Positions 13,829 through 22,346 of a stretch of 35,098 bases of DNA are shown here, piece by piece. Under the pieces are notes generated by a model that saw nothing but the letters and a program-made list of their open reading frames with translations, was not told the DNA's origin and did no database searches. Both the position numbers and the translations under genes were made by a program. Origin of the DNA: Oscillospiraceae bacterium (GTDB lineage: Bacteria > Bacillota > Clostridia > Oscillospirales > Ruminococcaceae); assembly GCA_017847995.1 (NCBI GenBank), contig JAGAPB010000009.1:1-35098 (forward strand), in the 5' to 3' direction. Positions within the stretch are counted from its first letter, which is position 1. Each line of letters starts with the position of its first letter.

Positions 13829-15139
13829 ATGAAGTTTATTCTGGCTGTACTTGTGGGCCGCGTGGTGCGCTTTATCGGTCAATTTATTGGCCGCTCCACC
13901 AACCTGCCCGGCAGCATTGCCCTGCGCATCTGCCCCGACCTGCTTTCCCGCATGATCTTTGATGGGAAGGTGATTGCCGTGACCGGCAGCAACGGCAAAA
14001 CCACCACCTCCAACATGATCGCCCACACCCTGCGCAAACAGGGCTATTCGGTGGCCATCAACACCGAGGGCAGCAACCTGACCCCCGGCATCGCCACCAC
14101 CCTGCTGTGTGCCTGCAGGCTCAACCGCCATGTTCCCCAGGACTACATCGTGCTGGAAACCGACGAACGCTTTACCCCCATTGTGTTCAGCCACTTTGTT
14201 CCCGATGTGTTTGTAGTGAACAATCTGTTCCGCGATCAGGTGGTGCGCAACGGCCACCCCGATATTGTATATGACCGCATTGCCGCCGCGGTACACTCCG
14301 GCATGACCATGGTGGTCAACGCCAACGACCCCATCAGCCAGCGCCTGGCCGAAAACAGCGACCGGGTCTATTTTGGCATGGAGCGCACCAGCCGCTCGGC
14401 CGAGCAGCAGGTCTTTCTTACCGATGACTGCAAGGTCTGCCCCAAGTGCTTCCACAAGCTGCGCTACCACTACTACCACTACAACCACATCGGTGATTTT
14501 TACTGCGAACACTGCGGCTTTAAAACCCCCGAGATCGACTTTTTGGCCACCGACGTGGACTTTGAGGCCGGCACCTTTAAAATTAACGGCCAGCCTGCCA
14601 GTGTAACCTACAAAACCACCTTCCACACCATCAACGCCACCGCTGCCGTGGCCGCCTGTGTTACCGCCGGGCTTACCATCCAGCAGGCCATCGAGGGCGT
14701 TGCCACCTTCCAGGTAAGCAATGTGCGCTATGATGAAATGACCCTGTGCGGGCGCAAGGCTGTGCTGATGCTGACCAAACAGAACTCGGCCTCACTGGAC
14801 CAGTCCATCAGCTACGCCCTGGAGCAGCCCGAAGAAAAGACCGTGCTGCTGTATGTCAACAATGTGCTGTATTCCGGCTTCCGCGATATTTCCTGGCTGT
14901 ATGACGTGACCTTTGAACGCATGAAGGGCAAGGTGGACAAGATCGTATGCAGCGGCGACCGCGCCTACGACCTGGCCGTGCGCCTGCGGGAAGGCGGCTT
15001 TGCCGACAGCGACCTGGTGGTCGTGGACGAACTGGGCAAGGCCAAGGAAATGGTGGAAAACAACACCAAGGGAGCCCTTTACATTCTGGCCGCATCTGCC
15101 TTTGGCAACGAAGACGGCATTCTGGAGGCGCTGAAATGA
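13829..15139 (+). CDS. MurT-like Mur ligase (lipid II isoglutaminyl synthase ligase subunit homologue)
   Basis: A 436-residue Mur-ligase family protein. Near the start is the P-loop VTGSNGKTTTSNM (residues 51-63), then VNNLFRDQVVR typical of MurT. A four-cysteine zinc ribbon follows, inserted in the central domain (Cys204, Cys207, Cys226, Cys229). The C-terminal DUF1727 domain keeps RDISWLYD, whose Asp353 corresponds to the Asp that MurT contributes to GatD's catalytic triad. Genuine MurT, with GatD, amidates the D-glutamate of lipid II. Two MurT motifs as I remember them are altered: the F-G-R-x-E block reads VSNVRYDE, and the K-N-P block reads TKQNSAS. The start at 13829 follows GGGAG; an earlier in-frame ATG at 13814 overlaps it. 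The stop overlaps the next start (ATGA). Family secure, substrate uncertain. Confidence 0.85.
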   Translation: MKFILAVLVGRVVRFIGQFIGRSTNLPGSIALRICPDLLSRMIFDGKVIAVTGSNGKTTTSNMIAHTLRKQGYSVAINTEGSNLTPGIATTLLCACRLNRHVPQDYIVLETDERFTPIVFSHFVPDVFVVNNLFRDQVVRNGHPDIVYDRIAAAVHSGMTMVVNANDPISQRLAENSDRVYFGMERTSRSAEQQVFLTDDCKVCPKCFHKLRYHYYHYNHIGDFYCEHCGFKTPEIDFLATDVDFEAGTFKINGQPASVTYKTTFHTINATAAVAACVTAGLTIQQAIEGVATFQVSNVRYDEMTLCGRKAVLMLTKQNSASLDQSISYALEQPEEKTVLLYVNNVLYSGFRDISWLYDVTFERMKGKVDKIVCSGDRAYDLAVRLREGGFADSDLVVVDELGKAKEMVENNTKGALYILAASAFGNEDGILEALK

Positions 15140-15849
15140 GAGACATCACCATTCTTCACCTATATAACGACACTTTGGACCTGTACGGCGACTACTTCAA
15201 TGTGACCGCCATCCGCAACCGCATTTTGGAAATGGGCGGCAGCTGCACCGTTCTCACCGCCAACCTGGAGGATGAAGATATTCCCCTGGAGCAGGCCGAC
15301 CTGGTGTATATGGGCCACGGCAAGGCCCGCAATCTGGCCGCTGTGGCGCCCCACTTTGCCCGGTTTGGCCAGCGTGTCATCCAGGCCATCGAGGGCGGCA
15401 AGGTATTCTTCGTCACCGGCAACAGCCGTCTGCTGTTCGGCAAGGAATTTGAAGGCGTGACCGAAGGCACTGTGCACCCCGGCATCGGTCTTTTTGACTA
15501 TATGGGCAAAGAGACCAACAAGGTCTTTACCAGTGACGTGTTCGGTCGCTGCTCCTTTGACCCCAACATCCGCACCTACGGCTTTATCAACCGCACCCAG
15601 CACATTGTGGGCGAAAACACCTCTCCCCTGTTCCAGATCGAACGCGGCGCCTGCGACGGCACCGAAGCCACCGGCCTGGAAGGCACCCATTACAAAAACT
15701 TTTTCGCCACCTGGCAGATGGGCCCCATCCTGGAACGCAACCCCGCCCTGCTGCGCCACCTGCTGACCACCCTGCTGGGGGACGAGATGGGCGACTATGA
15801 TGATACCTTTGCCCGCAAGGCCCTGGAACGAGTCTTGGCCGAAGGCTAA
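15136..15849 (+). CDS. GatD-like glutamine amidotransferase homologue lacking the catalytic residues
   Basis: A 237-residue class I amidotransferase-fold protein translationally coupled to the MurT-like gene (ATGA overlap). The opening ITILHLYNDTLDLYGDYFN matches GatD (HLYPDxMNxYGD). In GatD the nucleophile Cys94 lies in a C-G-G-Y-Q block; here the same position is Thr94 in FVTGNSRLLFG. The catalytic His of the Y-L-H-G-P block is Met195 in TWQMGPILERNP. The G-G-G-Q-D block reads GHGKA and G-F-E-N-H reads GFINR. The protein's only cysteines (37, 139, 173) are elsewhere. Glutaminase activity by the known mechanism is therefore very unlikely. Reading frame and length are intact, so it is not a decayed gene. 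It may be a structural partner, use free ammonia, or serve another reaction. Alignment was by eye. Confidence 0.8.
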   Translation: MRDITILHLYNDTLDLYGDYFNVTAIRNRILEMGGSCTVLTANLEDEDIPLEQADLVYMGHGKARNLAAVAPHFARFGQRVIQAIEGGKVFFVTGNSRLLFGKEFEGVTEGTVHPGIGLFDYMGKETNKVFTSDVFGRCSFDPNIRTYGFINRTQHIVGENTSPLFQIERGACDGTEATGLEGTHYKNFFATWQMGPILERNPALLRHLLTTLLGDEMGDYDDTFARKALERVLAEG

Positions 15850-15867
15850 AAGCAACACAAAAGCACA

Positions 15868-15900
15868 AATCCCCCTGACGGCTGTCAGGGGGATTTTTTT
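15868..15900. terminator. Shared bidirectional terminator of the GatD-like gene and malQ
   Basis: AATCCCCCTGAC (15868-15879) pairs with GTCAGGGGGATT (15884-15895) around loop GGCT, followed by a T-run on the plus strand. It lies between converging genes; minus-strand termination of malQ is weaker. Confidence 0.88.
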
Positions 15901-15902
15901 GT

Positions 15903-17378
15903 TCAGTTGTCGCGGCAATAAAGGTGGTTCAGGTCACGGATGCTGCGGGCAAGGTCATCGGTGGCCTCTCCAGGCAGCATGCGCCAGCCCCAGTTCCCCT
16001 CGGTTTTGCCGGGAACATTCATGCGGCAGCTTCCGTCCAGACCCAGAAAGTCCTGCATCTGGGCCATAGCCAGGTCGCAGACAGTGGCCCAGGCGGTGCC
16101 CATCATGTCCCACCAGGGGCGCTCCCAGCCGGGGCGGGCGTAAAAGCCACAGTAGCTGCGCTGCCATTCGGGCAGCGACTGCCACCAGCCCAACAGGGTG
16201 TCGTTGTCGTGGGTGCCGGTGTACATGATGCGGTCGCGGGTCATGTTGTGGGGCAGGTAGGTGTTGCTGTTGTCGCCGTCAAAGGCAAACTGCAGCACCG
16301 CCATGCCGGGGCAGCCCACCGCCTGGCGCAGTTGGTGCACCCCATCGGTAAGGGTACCCAGATCCTCGGCGATCAGGTCCAGGCCTTCCACCTGGCACTT
16401 CATGGAATCAAAAAATGCAACGCCGGGGCCCTCGATCCAATGGCCTTCCAGGGCGGTTTCGGCATTGGCAGGGATGCTGTAATAAGCCTCGAAGCCGCGG
16501 AAGTGGTCCAGGCGCACCTTGTCACAAAGCAGGTGACACTGCTTCAGGCGTTCGGCCCACCATTTATAGTCCTGTTTGGCCATTTCCTGCCAGTTGTAAA
16601 GGGGGTTGCCCCACATCTGGCCCACAGCCGAAAAACCGTCGGGCGGGCAGCCGGCCTGGTCTGCCATCTGCCCGTTTCCGTCCAGACAGAATAACTCGGG
16701 GTGTGCCCAAACGTCGGCGCTGCTGGCCGCAACATAGATGGGGATATCCCCAATGAAGGAGATTCCCTTGCCGTTGGCATATTCCCTCAGCTGCTGCCAT
16801 TGTTTCTGGAACAGGTACTGGAGGAAGTAATAATAGTAGAGATAGCGGCCATAGCTTCGGTCAAACTCCCGCAGTGCCTCTTCCGAGCGAGCCAGAAGGC
16901 CCATACGCAGCCTTTCGGGCAGGGTGTCGCCCAGTTCCTGCATCACCATAAAACGGGCATAGTCGGGCAGCCAGTAGCTGTTGCTCTGTGCAAAGGCTTC
17001 CAGCTCTTTGTCCAGGCGGTCGCCGCAGCGGTCCCAGGCCCGGCGCAGCAGCAGGTTGCGGCCGCTTTTTACGGCGGGATAATTCACCCGGCGGGGATCG
17101 CTGCCCCAATAAACCGAATCGATCTCGGCCTGCTCCAGCAGCCCATCGGCACAAAGCTGACGCAGGTCGATAAAAAGATGGTTGCCGGCAAACACACTGG
17201 GGGACTGGTAGGGGGAATTGCTTTCGTTGGTTTCGCCCAGGGGCAAAATCTGCCAGTAGCGCAGGCCGGCCTGTGCCAAAAAGTCGACGAACCGGCGGGC
17301 CTCGGTCCCCATGCTGCCAATGCCATAGGGCGAGGGCAGGGAAGAAATGTGCAGGATTACACCGCTTTGACGCATCAT
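15903..17378 (-). CDS. malQ: 4-alpha-glucanotransferase (amylomaltase, GH77)
   Basis: Transfers alpha-1,4-glucan segments between maltodextrins, freeing glucose, in starch and maltodextrin use or glycogen metabolism. The 491 residues match the family. Early HISSLPSPYGIGSMG and YWQILPLGET are the N-terminal TIM-barrel signature. The catalytic nucleophile is the Asp of VRLDHFRGFEAY, the acid/base Glu is in LIAEDLGTLT, and the third carboxylate is in TGTHDNDTLLGWW. AGGAGA lies five bases before the ATG at 17378; a second ATG follows immediately. It follows ftsZ and its terminator with no clear promoter of its own, so it may be expressed by read-through. Neighbouring maltose genes are absent. Confidence 0.95.
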   Translation of the reverse strand: MMRQSGVILHISSLPSPYGIGSMGTEARRFVDFLAQAGLRYWQILPLGETNESNSPYQSPSVFAGNHLFIDLRQLCADGLLEQAEIDSVYWGSDPRRVNYPAVKSGRNLLLRRAWDRCGDRLDKELEAFAQSNSYWLPDYARFMVMQELGDTLPERLRMGLLARSEEALREFDRSYGRYLYYYYFLQYLFQKQWQQLREYANGKGISFIGDIPIYVAASSADVWAHPELFCLDGNGQMADQAGCPPDGFSAVGQMWGNPLYNWQEMAKQDYKWWAERLKQCHLLCDKVRLDHFRGFEAYYSIPANAETALEGHWIEGPGVAFFDSMKCQVEGLDLIAEDLGTLTDGVHQLRQAVGCPGMAVLQFAFDGDNSNTYLPHNMTRDRIMYTGTHDNDTLLGWWQSLPEWQRSYCGFYARPGWERPWWDMMGTAWATVCDLAMAQMQDFLGLDGSCRMNVPGKTEGNWGWRMLPGEATDDLARSIRDLNHLYCRDN

Positions 17379-17410
17379 CGTTCTCTCCTAACAAAAACTT
17401 CGCTTTGCGA

Positions 17411-17439
17411 AAAAGAGGCCCGCCGGATCTCCGGCGGGC
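17411..17439 (-). terminator. Terminator of ftsZ
   Basis: On the minus strand GCCCGCCGG (17439-17431) pairs with CCGGCGGGC (17426-17418) around a four-base loop, then CTCTTTTT. A small second hairpin, TTCGC with GCGAA (17411-17399), follows directly and runs into GTTTTTG. Confidence 0.85.
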
Positions 17440-17455
17440 GCGGAAGGATCATGTT

Positions 17456-18595
17456 TTATCTTTGAAAAATTCTTACCAGAGCGCTCCAGTCGTCATCATC
17501 GTCATCCTTGTTGGCGGCAGGGGCTTCCTCCTCGGGCTTTTCTTCGGCGGGCTGCTGGGTTTCTTCGGGCTTTGCTTCAGCAGGGGCAGCCTCGGCAGCG
17601 TGCCAGGGGGGCAGGCTGATGCCGGGGGTGTCTTCGTTTTCAAAGTTGGTGGCAATGACGGTGACCTTCAGTTCATCGTTCATGCTGTCATCCAGGGTAA
17701 CCCCCCAAATGATGTTGGCGTCGGGATGGGCGGCGTCGTGGACCATGTTGGCCGCGGTGGAAATTTCGTCCAGGCCCAGGTCGGAAGAACCGACAAAGTA
17801 GAGCAGAACGCCCTTGGCGCCGTTGATGGAGGTTTCCAGCAGGGGGGAAGAAATGGCAGCCTGGGCAGCCTTTTCGGCCTTGCGGTCGCCGGTGGCCTGG
17901 CCAACGCCCATGTGGGCATAGCCGGCATCCTTCATGATAGAAACCACGTCGGCAAAGTCAACGTTGATCATGCCGGGCTGGTTGATCAGGTCGGAAATGC
18001 TCTGCACTGCCTGACGCAGCACGTCGTCGGCAATGGAGAAGGCGTTGAACAGGGTGATCTTTTCTTCCGAAATGCAGCTCAGGCGGTCATTGGGGATGAC
18101 CACCAGGGCATCCACGTGCTTGCGCAGTTCGGCAATGCCTTCATCGGCCTGGCGCATGCGGTGGCGGCCTTCAAATTCAAAGGGCTTGGTAACAACACCA
18201 ACGGTAAGTACGCCCATGTCGCGGGCAATTTCGGCCACAACGGGAGCGCCGCCGGTGCCGGTGCCGCCGCCCATGCCGGCGGTGATGAATACCATCTGGG
18301 TATCCTTGCCGATGGCGGCAGCCACATCGTCGCGGTTTTCTTCGGCAGCAAGGCGGCCTTCTTCGGGCTTGCCGCCGGCGCCGGTACGTCTGCCGCCGAT
18401 GTGCAGTTTATAGGTAGCCTTGGAGTACTTGAGGGCCATGGGGTCGGTGTTGATGCTGACATATTCAGCAACGGTATTCAGGCCGGAGGTGATCATACGG
18501 TTGACGGCATTGCCGCCGCCACCGCCAACACCAATTACCTTGATGGGAACTATGGTGTCCTGTTCAAAATCCAGATCGATGTTATTCATGGACAT
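17456..18595 (-). CDS. ftsZ: Cell division protein FtsZ
   Basis: The tubulin-like GTPase that forms the division ring. The 379 residues contain GVGGGGGNAVNRM near the N-terminus, the GTP signature GMGGGTGTGGAP, and the catalytic T7 loop INVDFADV. The C-terminal linker is short and acidic (PAEEKPEEEAPAANKDDDDDD) and ends in WSALVRIFQR, where most FtsZ proteins have a peptide like IPxFLRR that binds FtsA or SepF; it is only loosely similar here. ATG 18595 with GGGGAGGA upstream. It sits at the end of the dcw cluster behind its own promoter, so it can be expressed apart from the wall genes. No ftsA gene precedes it. Confidence 0.97.
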   Translation of the reverse strand: MSMNNIDLDFEQDTIVPIKVIGVGGGGGNAVNRMITSGLNTVAEYVSINTDPMALKYSKATYKLHIGGRRTGAGGKPEEGRLAAEENRDDVAAAIGKDTQMVFITAGMGGGTGTGGAPVVAEIARDMGVLTVGVVTKPFEFEGRHRMRQADEGIAELRKHVDALVVIPNDRLSCISEEKITLFNAFSIADDVLRQAVQSISDLINQPGMINVDFADVVSIMKDAGYAHMGVGQATGDRKAEKAAQAAISSPLLETSINGAKGVLLYFVGSSDLGLDEISTAANMVHDAAHPDANIIWGVTLDDSMNDELKVTVIATNFENEDTPGISLPPWHAAEAAPAEAKPEETQQPAEEKPEEEAPAANKDDDDDDWSALVRIFQR

Positions 18596-18669
18596 TTATA
18601 CTTCCTCCCCAAATGCGATCTATAACAGCAAGAAAAGATGCTGAAAGTCGGTAGAATATACTTTCTTAA

Positions 18670-18698
18670 AGTTTAACAGATTTCGGGGTATGAATCAA
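18670..18698 (-). promoter_or_regulatory. Promoter of ftsZ
   Basis: TTGATT (18698-18693), 17 bases, TAAACT (18675-18670) on the minus strand, downstream of the ftsQ terminator and 75 bases before the ftsZ start. Confidence 0.65.
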
Positions 18699-18764
18699 TA
18701 GAAAACGGTTGATTTACGCTGATTGAAACAAGGAAATTTGCGCAAAAAACCACAACAGATAGCC

Positions 18765-18803
18765 AAAAAACAAAAACACCCCTCAAAATCTTGTGAGGGG
18801 TGT
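18765..18803 (-). terminator. Terminator after ftsQ, ending the main dcw transcript
   Basis: On the minus strand ACACCCCTCA (18803-18794) pairs with TGAGGGGTGT (18785-18776) around an eight-base loop, followed by TTTTGTTTTTT. It begins about six bases after the ftsQ stop. Confidence 0.88.
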
Positions 18804-18808
18804 CTGTT

Positions 18809-19828
18809 TTACTCTTCCTCTTCTTCGTCCTCTTCCCCATCCTCTTGCGCCGGCTGGGCCGGTTGTTTGGGCTGCAGCTCGGCCGGGTCCACATAGGTTC
18901 CGGTTTTTTCGTCAAAAACATAGTGGTCGGGGATGGAGATCTCGGGAACATTGTTTTCGGGGTCGGCCCAAACCTTGCCCACCGTACCGGCATACAGCAC
19001 GCCGCGGAAGCCGGCCTCCAGCTGGTTGTCAATGACCTCACGCACCAGCTTCATCTTTCGGGCAAGCTCGCTTTCGCTGCCGAACTCAACAACGATATCC
19101 TCGCTGTATTGGGCAAGGATGTTATAACGGTCGGAAAAATCCACCTCCTGCAGCACAAGACCGCTTTCTTCCAGCGCCTGCAGCAGATAGTTGGTCATGC
19201 GGATGATCTCGGCCGATTCTTCGGCCAGGGCCAGTTCTTCTTCAGAGGCCTTTTTGGGGGCCTGGGCGGGATAGTCGCCGGGGTTGCCCTGCAGTTCGGC
19301 GCCGCTGATGGGCAGCAGCTCGGCGGGCAGTTGGGCGTCACGCTCCAGAATGCGTCCGTCGGCACTGATGAGGGTATAGCCGCCGTTGGCTTCTTCCAGA
19401 GCCGCCACCGGCTTGGCCTGGGTCACTTCCACCACAATGACGGGGGGATAGGTCCGTTTGAGGGCAACCTCCTCCACATAGGGCAGTTCCATGATCTTGG
19501 CCCTGGCGGTTTTCAGGTCTGCCCGGAAGAGGTTATCCCCCACCGAAATGCCGGTGAGCTGCTGGATGGCCTCAACGGGGTATTTGTTTACCCCCTTGAC
19601 CGTAATGGCAGTGATTTTAAAGAAAACGGTGAGGGAAAGGGTCACGCCCACGATGGCCAGAATGAGCAGCACCAGAATATAGTAAAGGATGCGGTTGCTC
19701 TTATGCCTTTTGCGGCGGCGCCTGCGGCGTTTGGCCTGGGCCGGTTGGGCCACAACGGCCTGTTCCTGCTGCACGGCCTGTCCACGATCACCGCGCTTTT
19801 TGGCCTTCTTTTTACGAAACAGCCCCAT
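18809..19828 (-). CDS. ftsQ: Cell division protein FtsQ/DivIB
   Basis: A 339-residue bitopic membrane protein of the divisome. A very basic cytoplasmic N-terminus (RRRRRRKRHK) precedes one membrane segment (ILYYILVLLILAIVGVTLSLTVFF, about residues 45-70). Next is a POTRA domain starting FKITAITVKGVNKYPVEAIQQLTGISVGDNLF, then the conserved ELPYVEEVALKRTYPPVIVVEVTQAKPVA. The long C-terminus ends in a run of glutamates (EEDEEEEE). DivIB joins FtsL and an FtsB/DivIC protein to activate septal wall synthesis. Start 19828 is chosen because GGGGAGGG lies six bases upstream; an upstream in-frame ATG has none. It follows murA by 43 bases and is the last gene of the main cluster before a strong terminator. 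Confidence 0.92.
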   Translation of the reverse strand: MGLFRKKKAKKRGDRGQAVQQEQAVVAQPAQAKRRRRRRKRHKSNRILYYILVLLILAIVGVTLSLTVFFKITAITVKGVNKYPVEAIQQLTGISVGDNLFRADLKTARAKIMELPYVEEVALKRTYPPVIVVEVTQAKPVAALEEANGGYTLISADGRILERDAQLPAELLPISGAELQGNPGDYPAQAPKKASEEELALAEESAEIIRMTNYLLQALEESGLVLQEVDFSDRYNILAQYSEDIVVEFGSESELARKMKLVREVIDNQLEAGFRGVLYAGTVGKVWADPENNVPEISIPDHYVFDEKTGTYVDPAELQPKQPAQPAQEDGEEDEEEEE

Positions 19829-19871
19829 GGTGTTCCCTCCCCTCTTCAAAATATTGTATGGGATGCGCAGG

Positions 19872-21122
19872 TCACACCCTTGTGATCTGCGCCCCCAGTT
19901 TTTGCAAATTCAAATCAAAATTTTCATAGCCCCGGGCGATGTGGTGGATCTGCCGCAGTCGGCTTTCGCCCTTTGCGGCCAAGGCAGCCACAGCCAGCGC
20001 CGCGCCGCCCCGCAGGTCGGTGCAGCTCATCACCGCTCCCTGCAATTGGCTGACCCCTTCCACAACGGCAACACGGCCTTCCACCCGGATATTTGCCCCC
20101 ATACGCACCAGCTCGCCCACCTGTTTATAGCGGCTTTCAAAGATGGTTTCGATAAAAACCGAAGTTCCCCTGGCCAGTGCGGCCATGGAAAGCATGGTGG
20201 ACTGGGCATCGGTGGAAAACCCGGGATAGGGCATGGTGCGCACCGTGCCCAGGCTGTTCAGGCGTTGGGGTGCCTGCAGGCCGATGGTGTCGGCGCCGCA
20301 CACAAGGGTACAGCCCGCTTCTTCAAAAACAGGCAGCACTGCCGAAAGGTGGTCGGGACACACATGGGTCAGGATAATCTCTCCTCCGGTAACTGCCGCG
20401 GCCGAAAGATAGGTGGAGGCGGCAATACGGTCGGGGATGACCCGGTGTTCGCAGCCGGTCAGCGCCTGTACCCCGGTGATGAGGATACTGCCGTCGCTGG
20501 CAAAGCGGATGTCTGCCCCGGCGGCGTTGAGGAAGTCGGCCAGGTCGGTGATCTCCGGCTCCCGGGCGGCATTGCTCAGGCGGGTCTCGCCCCGGGCCAG
20601 GCAGGCGGCCAGCATCACATTTTCGGTGGCCCCCACGCTGGGGAAGGGCAGAGTGATGGAAGCACCGTGCAGCCCCTTGGGGGTGGTGCAGCGCAGCACA
20701 CCGCCGCTTTCGTCGATTTGTACCCCCAGCTTTCGCAGGGCGGCAAGGTGCATATCGATGGGGCGTGGGCCAAGCTCGCAGCCGCCGGGCATGCTGACCT
20801 CGGCCATGCCATAGCGTCCGATGACCGCCCCCAAAAAGACGATGGAGGAACGCATGGCCCGCATCAGCCGGTCGGGGATGCGGTAATCTCCCCCTCCTGT
20901 AAATTCCACCGTTACGGTGCCCTGCCGCTGGGTGGTGGAGCAGCCCAGATAGTGCAGGATATTGCGCGCGGCGGCAACGTCGGTCAGGTCGGGGCAATTA
21001 TGTATGACCGAACGCCCGCACAGCAGCGCTGCCGCCAAAATGGGCAGAGCCGCGTTTTTGGCTCCGTGCACCGCCAATTGGCCACACAGCGGGGTTCCCC
21101 CTTTTATCAAATATTCGGGCAT
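19872..21122 (-). CDS. murA: UDP-N-acetylglucosamine 1-carboxyvinyltransferase
   Basis: The first committed step of peptidoglycan synthesis: adds enolpyruvate from PEP to UDP-GlcNAc. The 416 residues match the family. Visible are VHGAKNAALPILAAALL (with the Lys-Asn pair), the flexible loop SMPGGCELGPRPIDMHLAALRKLG with catalytic Cys (the fosfomycin target), and FSTDAQSTMLSMAALARG plus RGGAALAVAALAAKG in the second half. Cysteine rather than aspartate in the loop predicts fosfomycin-sensitive chemistry. It lies between murG and ftsQ; murA/murZ is more often outside the dcw cluster. RBS AAAGGAT upstream of ATG 21122; a 96-base gap precedes it. Confidence 0.96.
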   Translation of the reverse strand: MPEYLIKGGTPLCGQLAVHGAKNAALPILAAALLCGRSVIHNCPDLTDVAAARNILHYLGCSTTQRQGTVTVEFTGGGDYRIPDRLMRAMRSSIVFLGAVIGRYGMAEVSMPGGCELGPRPIDMHLAALRKLGVQIDESGGVLRCTTPKGLHGASITLPFPSVGATENVMLAACLARGETRLSNAAREPEITDLADFLNAAGADIRFASDGSILITGVQALTGCEHRVIPDRIAASTYLSAAAVTGGEIILTHVCPDHLSAVLPVFEEAGCTLVCGADTIGLQAPQRLNSLGTVRTMPYPGFSTDAQSTMLSMAALARGTSVFIETIFESRYKQVGELVRMGANIRVEGRVAVVEGVSQLQGAVMSCTDLRGGAALAVAALAAKGESRLRQIHHIARGYENFDLNLQKLGAQITRV

Positions 21123-21218
21123 CTCTGTTCATCCTTTCCTGGATGGCTGGGGCGAATTTCTCCCCGCATGAACATCTTATGCCCACCGCAGAGTTGGGGT
21201 TCCTGCGGCAAAATGGGT

Positions 21219-22346
21219 TTATTTGCTTCGAGAGCCGATGAGAGCCAAAACCTCGCCGGCAATGCGGCGGTTGGCATCCATAATGGCCATTTTGGCGGCG
21301 TTGGCGCCCAGTTCGGCCAGCCTTCCGGGCTGGGAAAGGATGTCGTTTACCACATCGCACAGGCTTTGACCGCTCAGGTCTTTTTCTTCCAGCACAACGG
21401 CGGCCTGGCGGTTTTGCAGGGCCATGGCGTTATGGTACTGGTGGTTTTCGGCCACATTGGGCGAAGGAATGAGCACCGAAGCCTTGCCCGCAGCCTGCAG
21501 CTCGCTGATGGAGGTTGCCCCGGCACGGCTGATGACCAGGTCGGCGGCGGCCAGACAGTCGGGCATATCGTGGATATACTCGCGAATATCCAGGTGGGGG
21601 TTGGGATAGTTTGCCCCCTGCTGCTGCAAGAACATGGGAACATCCTCGACGCCATAGGCGCCGGTGGCGTGGATGTGGTGGATGTCATCCCGGTGGCTGT
21701 TTTGGGCCATCAGGGTGGAAACAGCTTCATTGATGCGGTCGGCACCCAGGCTGCCGCCAAAGGAAAGGATGCAGATGCGGTCCCCCACGCCCAGCTTGGC
21801 ACGGGCGGCGGCACGGTCGCTGGTGACGATCTCTTGCCGAACAGGGTTGCCTGTCACGATGTATTCCCGGTCCTGGGGCAGATGCTTTTTGGCCGCCTCG
21901 GTGGCCAGCAGCATCTTGTCCACCTTGGCGCAAAGGGCCTTGGTGGTCAGCCCGGGAAAGGCGTTCTGCTCGTGGCTTACGGTGGGAATGCCCATCTTGG
22001 CGGCGGTAAGCACCACAGGGCCGCTGACATAGCCGCCGGTGCCCATCACTACATCGGGGCCAAAATCAGAAATAAGCTTTTTGGCACGGCTGGTGGCGGT
22101 AAGCAGCAGGCAGGCCGCCTGAATGTTCAGCTTGATATTTTTGAGGCTGAGGCGGCGCTGCAGGCCCATGACACGGATGGGCAAAAAGGGATATCCCGCC
22201 TGGGGCACCAGACGGGCTTCCATGCCCCGGGGGTTGCCCGCAAAGCGGATATCCGCCTCGGGGTATTGCTCCCGGATATAATTTGCCACCGCAAGGGCGG
22301 GATTGATGTGGCCGGCGGTTCCGCCGCAGGCAAACAGGATCTTCAT
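21219..22346 (-). CDS. murG: Lipid II synthase, UDP-GlcNAc transferase MurG
   Basis: Adds GlcNAc to lipid I to make lipid II at the inner face of the membrane. The 375 residues start with MKILFACGGTAGHINPALAVA, the N-terminal glycine-rich loop. GGYVSGPVVLTAAKMGIPTVSHEQNAFPGLTTK follows, and in the C-terminal domain FGGSLGADRINEAV, then ISRAGATSISELQAAGKASVLIP with the UDP-binding region. Start 22346 is the ATG of MKIL, with AAAGGAA upstream; the open frame extends further upstream but only through the end of ftsW. It follows ftsW by 49 bases in the dcw operon. Confidence 0.97.
   Translation of the reverse strand: MKILFACGGTAGHINPALAVANYIREQYPEADIRFAGNPRGMEARLVPQAGYPFLPIRVMGLQRRLSLKNIKLNIQAACLLLTATSRAKKLISDFGPDVVMGTGGYVSGPVVLTAAKMGIPTVSHEQNAFPGLTTKALCAKVDKMLLATEAAKKHLPQDREYIVTGNPVRQEIVTSDRAAARAKLGVGDRICILSFGGSLGADRINEAVSTLMAQNSHRDDIHHIHATGAYGVEDVPMFLQQQGANYPNPHLDIREYIHDMPDCLAAADLVISRAGATSISELQAAGKASVLIPSPNVAENHQYHNAMALQNRQAAVVLEEKDLSGQSLCDVVNDILSQPGRLAELGANAAKMAIMDANRRIAGEVLALIGSRSK

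Noticed and set aside
13802-14626. Minus-strand open frame opposite the MurT-like gene
   Set aside because: Shadow of the murT-like gene; repetitive Gly/Ala/Val composition and no ribosome site.
13829-15849. Degenerate pseudogene pair
   Set aside because: Both frames are intact, overlap by ATGA, have a perfect promoter and a terminator, and keep other family motifs.
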